From positions 163,996-227,995 of the forward strand of contig CAZLGW010000006.1 in assembly GCA_964559125.1 (NCBI GenBank): a DNA stretch of 64,000 bases, written 5' to 3'. The stretch's first letter is position 1, and each line of letters opens with the position of its first letter. Origin of the DNA: Ravibacter sp964559125. Its GTDB lineage: Bacteria > Bacteroidota > Bacteroidia > Cytophagales > Spirosomataceae. Both the position numbers and the translations under genes were made by a program. The notes beneath the pieces were generated by a model. That model ran no database searches, was not told the origin of the DNA, and saw nothing but the letters and a program-made list of their open reading frames with translations. Shown one piece after another: positions 25,396 to 33,621 of the stretch.

Positions 25396-26710
25396 AGGGG
25401 TCGGAGAGGAGTGCTGCTGCCCTTCCGGGCGAGGGTAAGATGACAAAAAAGGTAGTACTCCCCCCTTCTTCGCTGTCGAAACCGATAGTGCCACCCATAT
25501 TTTCGATAAATTCCCTGCAGATAGCCAGCCCGATGCCGGCGCCTTTTTCTTTTTTTGTACCGGAAGTAGCCGTAACTACCTCCCTGAATATCAGGTCGCG
25601 GTTGGCAGGGTCTATCCCGATCCCGCTGTTTGTCACTTTAATTTTCAGCAAATCGTTTTCCGGACCTTCCGTTTCAATCTTCACCATACCCCCTTCTTCC
25701 GTAAACTTGACGGCATTGCTGATCAGGTTCCGGAGGACAATCTCCAGCATATCAAAATCCCCTGAAACCAAAGCGCCTTCACTGACATCCGAATACAGGA
25801 CAATATCTTTATCATTTGCTATCGGATGGTAAACATCGAGCGTATTGACCAGCACGTCCTGAACCGCAACGGGGCCGATATGGATATCCATCCGCTCCAT
25901 GTTACTTTTCGACCAACTCAGTAAATTCAGCAACAGGTTCTGGGTGTCGGTAGTAATGCGGGAGAGTTCATCCTCGAGCTTATTCCTGGTTTTCACGTTA
26001 AAATCAGCATGGCGGAGCGCTCTTAAATACTGGTTGATATTGCTAAGCGGTGCATTGAAATCGTGCGAAATAATAGAAATAAGCTTGTTTTGCTGTTCGT
26101 TTAGCCGCCGGAGCCGGGCTGCCTTTTCTTCCGCCATGTTCTTTTCGGCGATATAGTTTTTGATAATATAAGAAAGGCAGGTTACCGTCAGAAAAATATA
26201 CATCAGATTGGTCGAAGCGATATCGATCAGCCTCTCCCTTTTGCTTCCGTACGAATTCTCTATCTCAGAAGGATACAGGTATTCCGAGTATAGTAATCCG
26301 AGTATGACTGCAATAGACAGTAAAGTCCATATTGCATGCTGCCTCCTGGGGGTGACTACGATCGCTATAAAATGGGTAGTAATGAGCGATAAAAGAGCCG
26401 ATCCATCCACACCTGCATTCGAGAAATAGCTGTAGGCGAAGAACAGGTAGAAGAGCAAAAGCTGGATCGTACGTCCGAAACCCTTCCGTTTGAAGCGGGA
26501 CAGGTAGTAAAGCGAGTACTGGAAAAATAATAACACAACCGTAGCCAACGCCTGCGTATACAGTCCCAGAAAAAGGCAAAACGGGACATTGTAGATCATC
26601 ACCGCCATCACAATCACGGTAATAGCGTGGTAAATCCGGTTATTGAGTGAAAACTCACCGGGCGCTCCCAGCAGGTATTCCCAAAAATTGTAGATGCGGC
26701 GAAAGTTCAT
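25382..26710 (-). CDS. membrane sensor histidine kinase (orphan)
   Basis: 442 residues: about six membrane helices in the first 185 residues, a short coiled coil (190-210), a HisKA domain with phospho-acceptor His216 in ISHDFNAPL, and an HATPase domain with N-box NLISNAVKF, G1 NSGIGI and G2 GAGIGLAI. No response regulator is adjacent, so it is an orphan kinase; its signal is unknown and may be sensed in the membrane, as no large periplasmic domain is present. It is divergent from the fucosidase gene. Confidence 0.92.
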   Translation of the reverse strand: MNFRRIYNFWEYLLGAPGEFSLNNRIYHAITVIVMAVMIYNVPFCLFLGLYTQALATVVLLFFQYSLYYLSRFKRKGFGRTIQLLLFYLFFAYSYFSNAGVDGSALLSLITTHFIAIVVTPRRQHAIWTLLSIAVILGLLYSEYLYPSEIENSYGSKRERLIDIASTNLMYIFLTVTCLSYIIKNYIAEKNMAEEKAARLRRLNEQQNKLISIISHDFNAPLSNINQYLRALRHADFNVKTRNKLEDELSRITTDTQNLLLNLLSWSKSNMERMDIHIGPVAVQDVLVNTLDVYHPIANDKDIVLYSDVSEGALVSGDFDMLEIVLRNLISNAVKFTEEGGMVKIETEGPENDLLKIKVTNSGIGIDPANRDLIFREVVTATSGTKKEKGAGIGLAICREFIENMGGTIGFDSEEGGSTTFFVILPSPGRAAALLSDPSADS

Positions 26711-26955
26711 CGAGCGGGAAAACCTCTTTATATTGGATATTTGTTAGATCTGCCAGGAATTGACTACAGCGAAATTAAAGACACTGGCGGTAAAAGACAA
26801 CATCGGGGCCGATAAAGAACCTTCGGGCCGGGCAAATCGCCGGCCGACAGGCAAAAGACCGGCGGTACGGAGAAGGTATCAGAATCTAAATTGACTATTT
26901 TCATATTATTATGGCGACATTTCATTAGATTCGCTTTCAAACAACTCTGCAAAAA

Positions 26956-28416
26956 ATGAAAAGAACCCTTTGCTTCATTTTCGGGCTCGCCACTGCTGCC
27001 TACGCTCAGGTACCACCCAAGCCATATGGCCCGATTCCGACGCAGCGACAACTGGAATGGCACGATACAGAGTTTTACGGGCTCATCCACTTTACCCCTA
27101 CCACTTACGAAAACAAGGAATGGGGTTATGGCGATGCAGACCCGAAGATTTTTAACCCGCAGCAGTTCAACGCCGAGCAGATAGTAAAAGCTGCGAAAGA
27201 CGGAGGGATGCGCGGTATTGTGCTGGTAGCCAAGCACCATGACGGGTTTGCGCTCTGGCCTACTAAAACTACCGAATACAATATCAGTAAAAGCCCTTTC
27301 AGGGATGGGAAGGGGGATATGGTAAAAGAGTTTGAAGAAGCCGCGAGGAAGCACGGCCTCAGGTTCGGGGTTTACTGTTCTCCGTGGGACCGCAATAGCC
27401 CGGTCTATGGAAGTCCGCAATACCTGCAGATCTACCGCGATCAGCTCCGCGAGCTGTACACCAACTACGGAGAGCTCTTTATGTCGTGGCATGACGGGGC
27501 CAACGGTGGCGACGGCTATTACGGGGGAGCCAGGGAAAAACGGGCTATCGATAATACGGTATATTATGACTGGGACAATACCTGGACGGAACTAACCCGG
27601 AAGCTCCAGCCGACAGCCAATATTTTCAGCGATGTAGGCTGGGATGTACGCTGGGTAGGCAATGAAAAAGGAACCGCGGCAGAAACCCACTGGGCTACGT
27701 TTACTCCCCAGCCGCCGGACGGTGTGCACCAGGCCGTACCCGGACAGGCCAACTACCCTGAAAGCCCGGTCGGGCACAGGGACGGGAAATACTGGATGCC
27801 TGCCGAATGTGACGTTCCTATGAGAAAAGGCTGGTTTTACCATCCTGAAGAAAAATCCAAATCAGTGGATGAGCTTTTTTCCCTCTACCTGCAGAGCGTA
27901 GGGCGGGGTGCCGGGCTCGATCTCGGACTGGCTCCTGATCCCCGCGGACTCCTGGACGATGGCGACGTCGCCGTACTGAGGGCCCTCGGACAGAAGCTCG
28001 CCCTTACTTTCAGGGAGAATCTCCTACGCGGCGCTAACCTGAAAGCTTCCAACGTGCGTGGATACAACTCGATCTACGGCACCAAAAACCTGGTTGACAA
28101 CCGGAAGGAGACCTACTGGGCAACCGACGATGACTTTGAAACCCCTACCCTGACCATCACTTTCAACAAGCCTGTCACTTTCGATATCTTCGACATCCGG
28201 GAGAATATCAGGCTCGGCCAGAGGATAGAGAAATTTACGATAGAAGTAGAGGAAAACGGCAAATGGAAAGAGATCCACAAAGGCACCTCTGTCGGAGCAC
28301 GCAGGCTTGTCAGGTTCGATCAGCCGGTTACGGCTCAGAAACTGAGGCTGAATATTACCAAATGCCCGGCAGCAGTATCTATCAGTGAGATGGGTCTGTA
28401 CAGGGAAGCCCGGTAA
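26956..28416 (+). CDS. alpha-L-fucosidase (GH29) with C-terminal F5/8 domain
   Basis: 486 residues with signal peptide (1-18, AYAQ). The GH29 (beta/alpha)8 domain shows AKHHDGFALW (92-101) and MSWHDGANG (176-184, candidate nucleophile Asp180). From about residue 355 an F5/8-type C (discoidin-like) carbohydrate-binding domain follows, with NLVDNRKETYW and W-T-D-D. Secreted or periplasmic cleavage of alpha-L-fucose from glycans is expected. It is a single gene between a divergent histidine kinase and convergent Rrf2 regulator, not in a PUL with SusC/SusD. Confidence 0.88.
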   Translation: MKRTLCFIFGLATAAYAQVPPKPYGPIPTQRQLEWHDTEFYGLIHFTPTTYENKEWGYGDADPKIFNPQQFNAEQIVKAAKDGGMRGIVLVAKHHDGFALWPTKTTEYNISKSPFRDGKGDMVKEFEEAARKHGLRFGVYCSPWDRNSPVYGSPQYLQIYRDQLRELYTNYGELFMSWHDGANGGDGYYGGAREKRAIDNTVYYDWDNTWTELTRKLQPTANIFSDVGWDVRWVGNEKGTAAETHWATFTPQPPDGVHQAVPGQANYPESPVGHRDGKYWMPAECDVPMRKGWFYHPEEKSKSVDELFSLYLQSVGRGAGLDLGLAPDPRGLLDDGDVAVLRALGQKLALTFRENLLRGANLKASNVRGYNSIYGTKNLVDNRKETYWATDDDFETPTLTITFNKPVTFDIFDIRENIRLGQRIEKFTIEVEENGKWKEIHKGTSVGARRLVRFDQPVTAQKLRLNITKCPAAVSISEMGLYREAR

Positions 28417-28425
28417 AGCAATTAT

Positions 28426-28863
28426 TTATTCCTGGTCTTCGCTGTTGTTTTCCTTTACGACCAGGTCGACAAGTGTAGCACCGTCGAGTACGGCCAGGTT
28501 GGCGTCCCGCCACCTTTGCATCACGTTCCTGAGCGTACATTCCTCCTCGCTGGGGCAATCGTCGCATTTGCCGTAAAAATATAGCGAAACACACAGCGTC
28601 GGGGAGATAGGGCCGTCGATCACCCGGATCACTTTGGAGAAAGAAACCTCGTCGGGAGGTATACGCAGCATATATCCTCCTCCCTTACCCTTCTGGCTCT
28701 GAAGAATACCGTTATTTCTTAAATCGAGCAGGATCGCTTCAAGGAATTTTTTAGGAATTCTCTCCTTTTCGGAAATATGTGAAATCAAAACAGGCCCCTT
28801 TCCATATTCCTTGGCAAGTACCTTAAGCGCTTTCAACGCATATTTTGCTTTTTTTGAAATCAT
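28426..28863 (-). CDS. Rrf2-family transcriptional regulator with Cys cluster
   Basis: 145 residues: winged helix-turn-helix (about 1-65, SKKAKYALKALKVLA..., IPKKFLEAILLDLRNNGIL, KGKGGGYML) and a C-terminal dimer helix. Four cysteines, 91, 100, 103 and 109, sit where IscR/NsrR-type sensors bind an iron-sulfur cluster, though the spacing is not that of IscR. No isc/suf genes are nearby. A promoter with an overlapping inverted repeat lies upstream, compatible with autoregulation. Confidence 0.88.
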   Translation of the reverse strand: MISKKAKYALKALKVLAKEYGKGPVLISHISEKERIPKKFLEAILLDLRNNGILQSQKGKGGGYMLRIPPDEVSFSKVIRVIDGPISPTLCVSLYFYGKCDDCPSEEECTLRNVMQRWRDANLAVLDGATLVDLVVKENNSEDQE

Positions 28864-28925
28864 ACCAAATCAAGAATTCCCGGATCTCCGCTCAATAAAG
28901 TAAGGGTTCGGAGCAACCTGCCGAT

Positions 28926-28955
28926 CAAAAGTACAAAAGATTTGACATGTACCAA
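28926..28955 (-). promoter_or_regulatory. promoter of the Rrf2 gene
   Basis: Minus strand TACTTTTG (28926-28933) matches TAnnTTTG, and a TTG (28953-28955) lies at about the -33 position. Transcription would start near 28922, some 59 bases before the ATG. The -33 part overlaps one arm of the inverted repeat 28945-28980. Confidence 0.5.
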
Positions 28956-28980
28956 TCCCCGCCAGGTTCCTGGTACATGT
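28945..28980. repeat. inverted repeat, candidate Rrf2 operator or fadN terminator
   Basis: Perfect 10-bp arms ACATGTACCA (28945-28954) and TGGTACATGT (28971-28980) around a 16-base spacer. On the minus strand it lies 31 bases after the fadN stop and is followed by a T-rich stretch, so it may end fadN transcripts; it also overlaps the Rrf2 promoter. Confidence 0.6.
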
Positions 28981-29010
28981 TATTCCACTAAAGGCTGAAA
29001 ACCGGAAAAT

Positions 29011-31416
29011 CTAATTCCTGGGCGCCTTCCCTCCGTTCAGCAGCCCCTGCATTCTTTCCAGCGTCTTTTTCTCTCCGCATAAAGATAGGAACGCCTCCCT
29101 TTCCAGGTCGATCAGGTATTGTTCTGACACCGTCTGGGGGTAGCTCAGATCACCGCCGCAGATTACATAGGCCAGTTTGGAAGCGATCTTCCCATCGTGC
29201 CCGGTGATATAACCGCCTAACTTCATCTGCTCGATCCCGGCCATGAAAAGAGCCATACCGCCACGTCCCTGTACCTTGATATCATTCCTTTCCTTAGGCT
29301 GGGTATACCCATTCTCCGCCAACTCGACAGCAGCCTGCTTTGCTTCAGCGATCAGCCTGCTCCTGTTGAGCACTATCTGGTCTTTCGGCTGCAGGTAATT
29401 CATCTCAAAAGCTTCCCGGGCAGAAGTGGAAACTTTTGCCTGTGCTATATTCATAAATGCGTTCTGGAGAATATTGAGCTCGGGATCTCCCTTTTGATAT
29501 AAATCCGAACAACGCAACGCCATCTCTTTTGTGCCCGCGCCTGCAGGTATCAGCCCTACTCCCAATTCGACCAGTCCCATGTACAGCTCGGCGCTCGCCA
29601 CGACCTTGTCTGCGTGCAGGTTAAGCTCGCATCCCCCGCCCAGCGTAAGCGAATGGGGGGCTGTTACGACCGGGATAGACGAATACCTTGCACGCATCAT
29701 GGTCTTCTGGAACTGCCCGATCACCATATTGATCTCGTCGAACTCCTGTTCAATGGCCAGCATAAACAGCATGGCCAGGTTGGCTCCGGCCGAAAAAGCC
29801 TCCACACCGTCATTGCCTATCACCAGGCCCCTGAAATCTTTCTCGGCAGTCGATATTCCTTTATTGATACCTTCTATCACTTCGGCTCCCATCGTATTCA
29901 TTTTGGAATGGAACTCGAGGTTCAGGATACCGTCGCCAAGGTCGTACAGCGACGATCCTGCGTTTTTCCAAACAATATTATCGGAAAGATTGCTCAATAT
30001 CAGGAATCCCTCCTGCCCGGGCACCGGCTTATACGCCTTCGACTCTATGTCGTAATACAGCCGCTTTCCTTTTTCACTCTTATAGAAAGACTCGTTACCG
30101 GCATCGACCATCTCATAGACCCAACCGGCAGGCTTCAGATCAAGACTCTCCATTATTTCGATACCCTTTTTGACACCGATCGCATCCCAGGTTTCGAAAA
30201 TACCCAGCTGCCAGCCAAACCCGGTAGTAATGGCCTGGTCGATCCGGTAGAGCTCATCGGCTATTTCCGGGATCCTCAGCGAAGCATACCTCGAAATATC
30301 CGCAAACGTCTTCCTGTAAAACTCCCCGGCCTTGTCTTTTCCTCCCATTAAGGCCGGGATTCGTTTAGACAGGCTTTCTATCGGCTTCACGGCATCGAGC
30401 GTATCAAACTTTACTTTCGCCGAAGGCCGGTATTCGAGCGTCTCCATATCGAGCGCCAGAATGACCGATTTGCCTTTCTCGTCTTTTACCTTTTTATAAA
30501 ATCCCTGGCCGGTTTTGTCGCCCAGCCATTTTTTCTCATACAGCGTCCCGGCAATACCGGGCAGTAAAAAGCCGTCCCGCGATTCGTCGTTCCCTTCTCC
30601 TGAAGCATAGAGATTCCGGGCTACGTTGACGGTAGTGTCAAGACCGACCACATCCGACAACCTGAATGTGCCGGATTTGGGCCTGCCGCTGACCGGACCG
30701 GTGAGCTTGTCCACTTCTTCAATGGTAAGACCCAGTTCGCCCGAGATCCTGATTGTCTGGAGCAGCGCGTATATGCCCAGCCTGTTGGCAATGAAACCGG
30801 GGGTATCCTTACATAAAACGGTGGTTTTACCCAGGAACAAGTCGCCGTAATGCATAAGAAAATCCACGATGCCCGGATCGGTATCCGGCGCCGGAATGAT
30901 CTCAAGAAGCCGCAGGTATCTCGGCGGGTTAAAAAAGTGGGTCCCGCAGAAGTGTTTCCTGAAGTCCTCGCTTCGTCCCTCCGCCATCAGGTGAATAGGT
31001 ATCCCGGAAGTGTTGGAACTTACGAGCGTGCCCGGCTTGCGCAGCGAATCCACCTTTTCGTAAAGCGACTTTTTAATATCGAGCCGCTCGACGACCGCCT
31101 CTATTACCCAGTCGTAGTCTTTAATGTCTTTCAGGTTATCTTCGAAATTCCCAAGCTTAATGTTAGAAGCGAGAGCCGGGGAGTAGAGCGCTGCCGGCGT
31201 AGCTTTCAGGGTATTCTGAAATGAATCATTTACGATACGGTTACGGACCGCGGGATGCTCAAGGGTAAGACCCTTTGCTTCTTCGGCCGGAGTAAGCTCC
31301 CCCGGCGCGATGTCCAGCAACAATACCTGTACCCCGATGTTGGTAAAATGACATGCGATCCTGGAACCCATTATTCCTGACCCCAACACGGCAACTTTCC
31401 GGATTTTCCTGCTCAT
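29011..31416 (-). CDS. fadN: 3-hydroxyacyl-CoA dehydrogenase / enoyl-CoA hydratase (FadN type)
   Basis: 801 residues in the FadN order: NAD-binding 3-hydroxyacyl-CoA dehydrogenase first (AVLGSGIMGSRIA, 9-21; catalytic His in GTHFFNPPR; C-domain TPGFIANRL), then an enoyl-CoA hydratase/isomerase domain (GNDGVEAFSAGANL; GGGCELNLHADKV; GLVELGVGLIPAGAG). It performs hydration and oxidation steps of fatty-acid beta-oxidation in the cytoplasm. A MarR regulator precedes it by 55 bases. The thiolase and acyl-CoA dehydrogenase genes that usually follow in Bacteroidota are absent; an Rrf2 gene comes next. Confidence 0.93.
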   Translation of the reverse strand: MSRKIRKVAVLGSGIMGSRIACHFTNIGVQVLLLDIAPGELTPAEEAKGLTLEHPAVRNRIVNDSFQNTLKATPAALYSPALASNIKLGNFEDNLKDIKDYDWVIEAVVERLDIKKSLYEKVDSLRKPGTLVSSNTSGIPIHLMAEGRSEDFRKHFCGTHFFNPPRYLRLLEIIPAPDTDPGIVDFLMHYGDLFLGKTTVLCKDTPGFIANRLGIYALLQTIRISGELGLTIEEVDKLTGPVSGRPKSGTFRLSDVVGLDTTVNVARNLYASGEGNDESRDGFLLPGIAGTLYEKKWLGDKTGQGFYKKVKDEKGKSVILALDMETLEYRPSAKVKFDTLDAVKPIESLSKRIPALMGGKDKAGEFYRKTFADISRYASLRIPEIADELYRIDQAITTGFGWQLGIFETWDAIGVKKGIEIMESLDLKPAGWVYEMVDAGNESFYKSEKGKRLYYDIESKAYKPVPGQEGFLILSNLSDNIVWKNAGSSLYDLGDGILNLEFHSKMNTMGAEVIEGINKGISTAEKDFRGLVIGNDGVEAFSAGANLAMLFMLAIEQEFDEINMVIGQFQKTMMRARYSSIPVVTAPHSLTLGGGCELNLHADKVVASAELYMGLVELGVGLIPAGAGTKEMALRCSDLYQKGDPELNILQNAFMNIAQAKVSTSAREAFEMNYLQPKDQIVLNRSRLIAEAKQAAVELAENGYTQPKERNDIKVQGRGGMALFMAGIEQMKLGGYITGHDGKIASKLAYVICGGDLSYPQTVSEQYLIDLEREAFLSLCGEKKTLERMQGLLNGGKAPRN

Positions 31417-31471
31417 AAGTTATATTCGGTTTTCTTAGCTCTGTAACGAGATGGTTTGTACTTTTCTACTA

Positions 31472-31954
31472 TTATTCACCCAGATCCACGAGGTCCGCGT
31501 TTGCTGCACTTTTTGACTTCAGCTTCTGGCTTTCCTCTTCAACGATTGCCTTGATGCTCTGCATGACGTCAAAAAAGATGACAAGCTTTTCAAGGGGCAC
31601 CCTCTGCCTGATGAGATTATTAAAGCCGATTACACCGTCGCGGGCCAGCTCACGCTTCTCTTTTCCCTTGGGGGTCAGGACTATGCGGACAAACCGCTTG
31701 TCGTTATCGTCGACCTCCCTGTATATCAGCCCTTTCTCTTCCATTGTTTTGAGCATCCGCACCATGCTCCTGGGCTCCATCCCCAGCGAAGGGCCGATTT
31801 TGGTAGCCGGAGTGCCTTTCTCCATATCTATGTTCAGTAAAACATAGCTGGTCGCCATTGTCATATCAAAGCGCGCCGCAAACCCGTTATACATCTTGGA
31901 TATTGAGTGCCACGCCCATTTTATATGGAAATCGACGGTTTTTTCTTTACGCAT
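31472..31954 (-). CDS. MarR-family transcriptional regulator
   Basis: 160 residues with the MarR winged helix: recognition region IGPSLGMEPRSMVRMLKTMEEKGL, then the wing RFVRIVLTPKGKE. N- and C-terminal helices form the dimer. It is first gene of an operon with fadN and probably controls it in response to an acyl-CoA or related ligand; ligand is inference. Its promoter carries a short palindrome suited to a MarR dimer. Confidence 0.9.
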   Translation of the reverse strand: MRKEKTVDFHIKWAWHSISKMYNGFAARFDMTMATSYVLLNIDMEKGTPATKIGPSLGMEPRSMVRMLKTMEEKGLIYREVDDNDKRFVRIVLTPKGKEKRELARDGVIGFNNLIRQRVPLEKLVIFFDVMQSIKAIVEEESQKLKSKSAANADLVDLGE

Positions 31955-31995
31955 ATAAGATCCGGTTACAATACTGCTGCCGATAGCTTTAAACG

Positions 31996-32032
31996 CAAAT
32001 TTAACAAAACTTATCTTTATTATGCAAGCATA
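31996..32032 (-). promoter_or_regulatory. marR-fadN promoter with overlapping palindrome
   Basis: Minus strand TAAATTTG (31996-32003) is an exact -7 match, with TTG (32025-32027) near -33. A TATGC-AA-GCATA palindrome (32021-32032) covers the -33 element, a suitable site for autorepression. Confidence 0.55.
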
Positions 32033-32132
32033 CTATCATCCACCCCTGAAGCCGGTTTCAATAATTCAATCCTGATTTTTTACTTTTCCAAGAATCGTGT
32101 TTCCTCACTGGACAGGTACGTTTCAATTTGTC

Positions 32133-32140
32133 TAAATTTG
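32133..32140 (+). promoter_or_regulatory. -7 element of the rsmH operon
   Basis: TAAATTTG, exact TAnnTTTG, 20 bases before the rsmH ATG; transcription would start near 32144 with a very short leader. Only a partial -33 (ctgg at 32108-32111) is present. No mraZ gene or MraZ-type repeats lie upstream. Confidence 0.5.
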
Positions 32141-32160
32141 CCTGAAATCGCCCGGTAGAA

Positions 32161-33117
32161 ATGAGCACCCCCGACATTAATACTACATCCGGACAGGACA
32201 CACTGCCCTATCACGTGCCTGTGATGCTGGACCAATGCCTGGCCGGGCTCGACATCAAAGCAGACGGTACTTACATAGACGTCACCTTCGGGGGCGGAGG
32301 GCATTCGAGGGCTATCCTGGAAAAGCTCGGCACGGGAAGGCTCATTGCTTTCGACCAGGATCCCGACGCTTACGAAAACGCCCGCGAGCTCCTGGACGAC
32401 CCGCGTTTCCTTTTCATCCAGGCAAACTTCAGGTACCTGAAACGGTATCTGAAAATTCACCGGATCGCCCCTGTCGACGGAATCCTGGCCGACCTGGGTG
32501 TGTCTTCCCACCAGATCGACGACCCCGGGAGAGGCTTTTCAACCCGGTTCGATGCGGCGCTCGACATGCGCATGGATACTTCTCACGGAGAAGTTACGGC
32601 ATGGGATGTCGTCAATACCTACTCTGCCGAAGAGCTCCAGAATATCCTGGGCCGCTACGGAGAAGTACACAACGCCCGGACCCTGGCTACCGCCATCTAT
32701 GCGAGCCGCCACAACGCACCTGTCAATACCGCCCGCGAGCTGACGGATATCCTGAAGCGGTTTGCCCCCAGGTTCAGGGAATTCAAGTACTATGCCCAGG
32801 TTTTCCAGGCCATCCGGATAGAGGTAAACCGGGAGCTGGAAGCATTGGAGGATTTTCTTAAGCAAACCCCCGACGTGCTCAAACCTCACGGACGGCTTGT
32901 CGTTATGTCCTACCATTCCCTGGAAGACCGCCCAGTTAAAAACTTTATCCAGAAGGGCGATTTCAGCGGAGAGCCTGCCAAAGACTTTTACGGGAATATT
33001 ATCAAACCGTTCAACTCCGTAACCCGTAAGCCTGTTGAAGCCGATGAGGCCGAAATAGCGAGAAACCCGCGTGCAAGAAGTGCGAAGCTCAGAATAGCCG
33101 AACGACTCCCGGAATAG
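32161..33117 (+). CDS. rsmH: 16S rRNA (cytosine1402-N4)-methyltransferase
   Basis: 318 residues of the RsmH/MraW family. The opening HVPVMLDQCL, SAM-binding YIDVTFGGGGHS, AFDQDPDA, DGILADLGVSSHQID, GFSTRFDAALDMRMD and SYHSLEDRPVKNF blocks are all present. It methylates N4 of C1402 in the decoding centre of 16S rRNA. It heads a short division/wall cluster with ftsL and ftsI, separated by 51 and 48 bases. Confidence 0.97.
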   Translation: MSTPDINTTSGQDTLPYHVPVMLDQCLAGLDIKADGTYIDVTFGGGGHSRAILEKLGTGRLIAFDQDPDAYENARELLDDPRFLFIQANFRYLKRYLKIHRIAPVDGILADLGVSSHQIDDPGRGFSTRFDAALDMRMDTSHGEVTAWDVVNTYSAEELQNILGRYGEVHNARTLATAIYASRHNAPVNTARELTDILKRFAPRFREFKYYAQVFQAIRIEVNRELEALEDFLKQTPDVLKPHGRLVVMSYHSLEDRPVKNFIQKGDFSGEPAKDFYGNIIKPFNSVTRKPVEADEAEIARNPRARSAKLRIAERLPE

Positions 33118-33168
33118 ACACACTACTGCTGATCCGCCTGACAAATCCACCAAATTGAACTGATTACC

Positions 33169-33573
33169 ATGGCCAAGAAACAACCTGAGCCGCTGAAAGT
33201 CCGCCCGCAATACAAGCTGTTCAACTGGCTGAACAGGTTGTTGCCGCTCGACCGCTTTTTCTCCGAAACCAGTAAAGCCAATCCCAACGATACGCGTGTT
33301 CCGGTAGCCTACTTCAACTACCTGCTGTGGATTATCTTCCTTCTTATCGTCCAGGGCCGGATCGGGTACTGGGATGAAGTGAATGCGCGGCAGACGGTAT
33401 TGCTGAGCCAGCGGGCGGAGAATATGAGAGCCGAATACACCACCCTGGTTGCGGAGAATATGAAAAGCGGAAAGCAATCTGTCATACAGGCAAAGATCCT
33501 GAAAGACAGCATTATGGAGCGGAAAGCCCCACCGGTAAAAATCATTGTCAAGAGGTCGGAACTGGAAAACTGA
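33169..33573 (+). CDS. ftsL: FtsL-like cell-division protein
   Basis: 134 residues: cytoplasmic N-terminus (1-42), one membrane helix (about 46-60, YFNYLLWIIFLLIVQG), then a helical, coiled-coil-prone periplasmic part. Sequence is too variable for family motifs; the call rests on topology, size and position between rsmH and ftsI, where FtsL is encoded in Bacteroidota. FtsL scaffolds septal synthase activation with FtsB/FtsQ. Confidence 0.8.
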   Translation: MAKKQPEPLKVRPQYKLFNWLNRLLPLDRFFSETSKANPNDTRVPVAYFNYLLWIIFLLIVQGRIGYWDEVNARQTVLLSQRAENMRAEYTTLVAENMKSGKQSVIQAKILKDSIMERKAPPVKIIVKRSELEN

Positions 33574-33621
33574 TACGCGGCCTATCCTTAATTTTAGCTT
33601 CACATTCAAACACTATATTCC

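Noticed and set aside
26764..27492. 242-codon reverse ORF opposite the GH29 gene start
   Set aside because: It overlaps the signal peptide and catalytic domain of the fucosidase and has no own features.
32539..33609. 356-codon reverse ORF across rsmH and ftsL
   Set aside because: It crosses two conserved genes and their gap; no motif.
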